Below are positions 63,393 to 64,000 of a stretch of 64,000 bases of DNA, one piece after another. Source of the stretch: Aphelenchoides besseyi (lineage: Eukaryota > Nematoda > Chromadorea > Rhabditida > Aphelenchoididae); contig JAMPIQ010000001.1 of assembly GCA_024699855.1 (NCBI GenBank), positions 9,858,001 to 9,922,000 on the forward strand. The letters are read 5' to 3'. A model generated the notes under the pieces. That model was not told where the DNA came from, searched no databases, and saw only the letters and a list, made by a program, of their open reading frames with translations. Every line of letters starts with the position of its first letter. The first letter of the stretch is position 1. A program made the translations under genes and the position numbers.

Positions 63393-64000
63393 GCGAGAGT
63401 TCGGTTCCGCTTTGCTCAATGGATCTTGAAAGTCGGGAACGGCGAATTAGAGGTTGATGAAAACGAGTACATTGAAGTTCCTGAAAAGATCATTGCGAAA
63501 AAAGATTTGATTGAAGAAACGTTTGGCGAGTACATTCGAAATGACGATTTGATTGGAATGTCAAACAGAGTTATTCTGACCACGACAAATGAACGAGCAC
63601 ACGAAATCAATAACGTAATTGTTGATATGATCAAAGACACAAACATGCAAATATATTACAGCGTTGATAAAGTAGATAAAAATGAGCCAGAAGGTTACAT
63701 CGAATATCCGCCAGAGTTTTTGCATTCGATTACTGAATCGCGATTGCCGCCGCATGAATTTAAGTTAAAGAAAAATTGTCCAGTAATGCTCAAGAGAAAT
63801 TTGAATCCTGCCGCCGGCTTATGCAATGGAACACGATTGAGAGTCAAAACAATGCACAAACGAATATGGGAATGCGAATTCATGTTCGGACCGAGAGCTG
63901 GAGAACAAGTATTGATACCGCGAATTACTGTGACAAGCGCAAAAGGTGGTTTGCCGTTCACTTTGTATAGGAAGCAATTTCCGGTACAGTTGTGTTTTGG
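63393..64000 (+). mobile_element. Helitron/PIF1-type helicase fragment, runs off the window
   Basis: The frame is open from 63393 (TGA just before) to the window end, about 202 codons, without an ATG near its start. Helicase similarity begins at 63411 (FAQWILKVGNGE) and continues with VILTTTNERAHEINN, PPEFLHSITESRLPPHEFKL, VMLKRNLNPAAGLCNGTRL, VLIPRITVTSAKGGLPFTL and YRKQFPVQLCF. This spacing and the NLNPxxGLCNGTRL core are those of PIF1-like helicases carried by Helitron rolling-circle transposons. The 5' part (Walker A/B and the Rep domain) is absent from the sequence just upstream, so the copy is 5'-truncated or interrupted here. The next motif (SQGQT region) would fall outside the window. 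No frameshift is seen. Confidence 0.85.

Overview
The window is nuclear DNA from a nematode, and gene structure points there more than any single gene. Most introns are about 40 nt (range roughly 26-180), bounded by GT and TTTTCAG or TTTTAG. Several start codons sit directly behind a splice acceptor, as expected for 5'UTR introns or spliced-leader addition. The 5S rRNA core is worm-like, and there is a nuclear receptor with a nematode-type P-box. I cannot name the species. Exon models below were built by eye; reading frame and intron phase close at every junction quoted, but no transcript evidence was available.

Layout. 1-12.9 kb (+): a very large Ser/Thr-rich, proteoglycan-like exon (open from the window edge to 6178), followed by the C-terminal part of hemicentin (11 Ig domains, nidogen G2F barrel, five EGF modules, fibulin-type tail). 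The two may be one transcription unit. 13.3-15.5 kb (-): seven-unit polyubiquitin with a recent 951-bp tandem duplication. 17.2 kb: a single 5S rRNA gene. 17.8-21.7 kb: an unrecognised gene (-) divergent from cohesin kleisin RAD21/SCC1 (+). 22.2-23.3 kb (-): NDUFAF4-like complex I assembly factor. 23.3-29.6 kb: about 6.3 kb without a convincing gene, leading into a SoxB gene (29.6-30.8 kb, +).

31-40.5 kb: small genes of mixed strand: a 112-aa unknown, a secreted helical protein, a short ionotropic-receptor-like channel, a HAD phosphatase (PUDP-like), a tiny candidate gene and two unrecognised proteins. 40.9-41.4 kb: two tRNA-Val(AAC) genes. 41.8-42.2 kb and 56.3-56.8 kb: the two arms of a 447-bp inverted duplication that encloses a nuclear hormone receptor, an FkbM methyltransferase, a convergent pair of unrecognised genes, a long gene-poor stretch and a thrombospondin-repeat membrane protein. 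57-59.7 kb: a GNAT acetyltransferase (+) convergent with a PRDM14-like PR/zinc-finger gene (-). From about 63.4 kb to the edge: a Helitron/PIF1-type helicase fragment, the only clear trace of a transposon coding region.

The genes do not form an operon or pathway. The clearest themes are extracellular matrix and adhesion (mucin-like protein, hemicentin, thrombospondin-repeat receptor), developmental transcription factors with large flanking gene-poor blocks (SoxB, PRDM14-like, nuclear receptor), and housekeeping genes.
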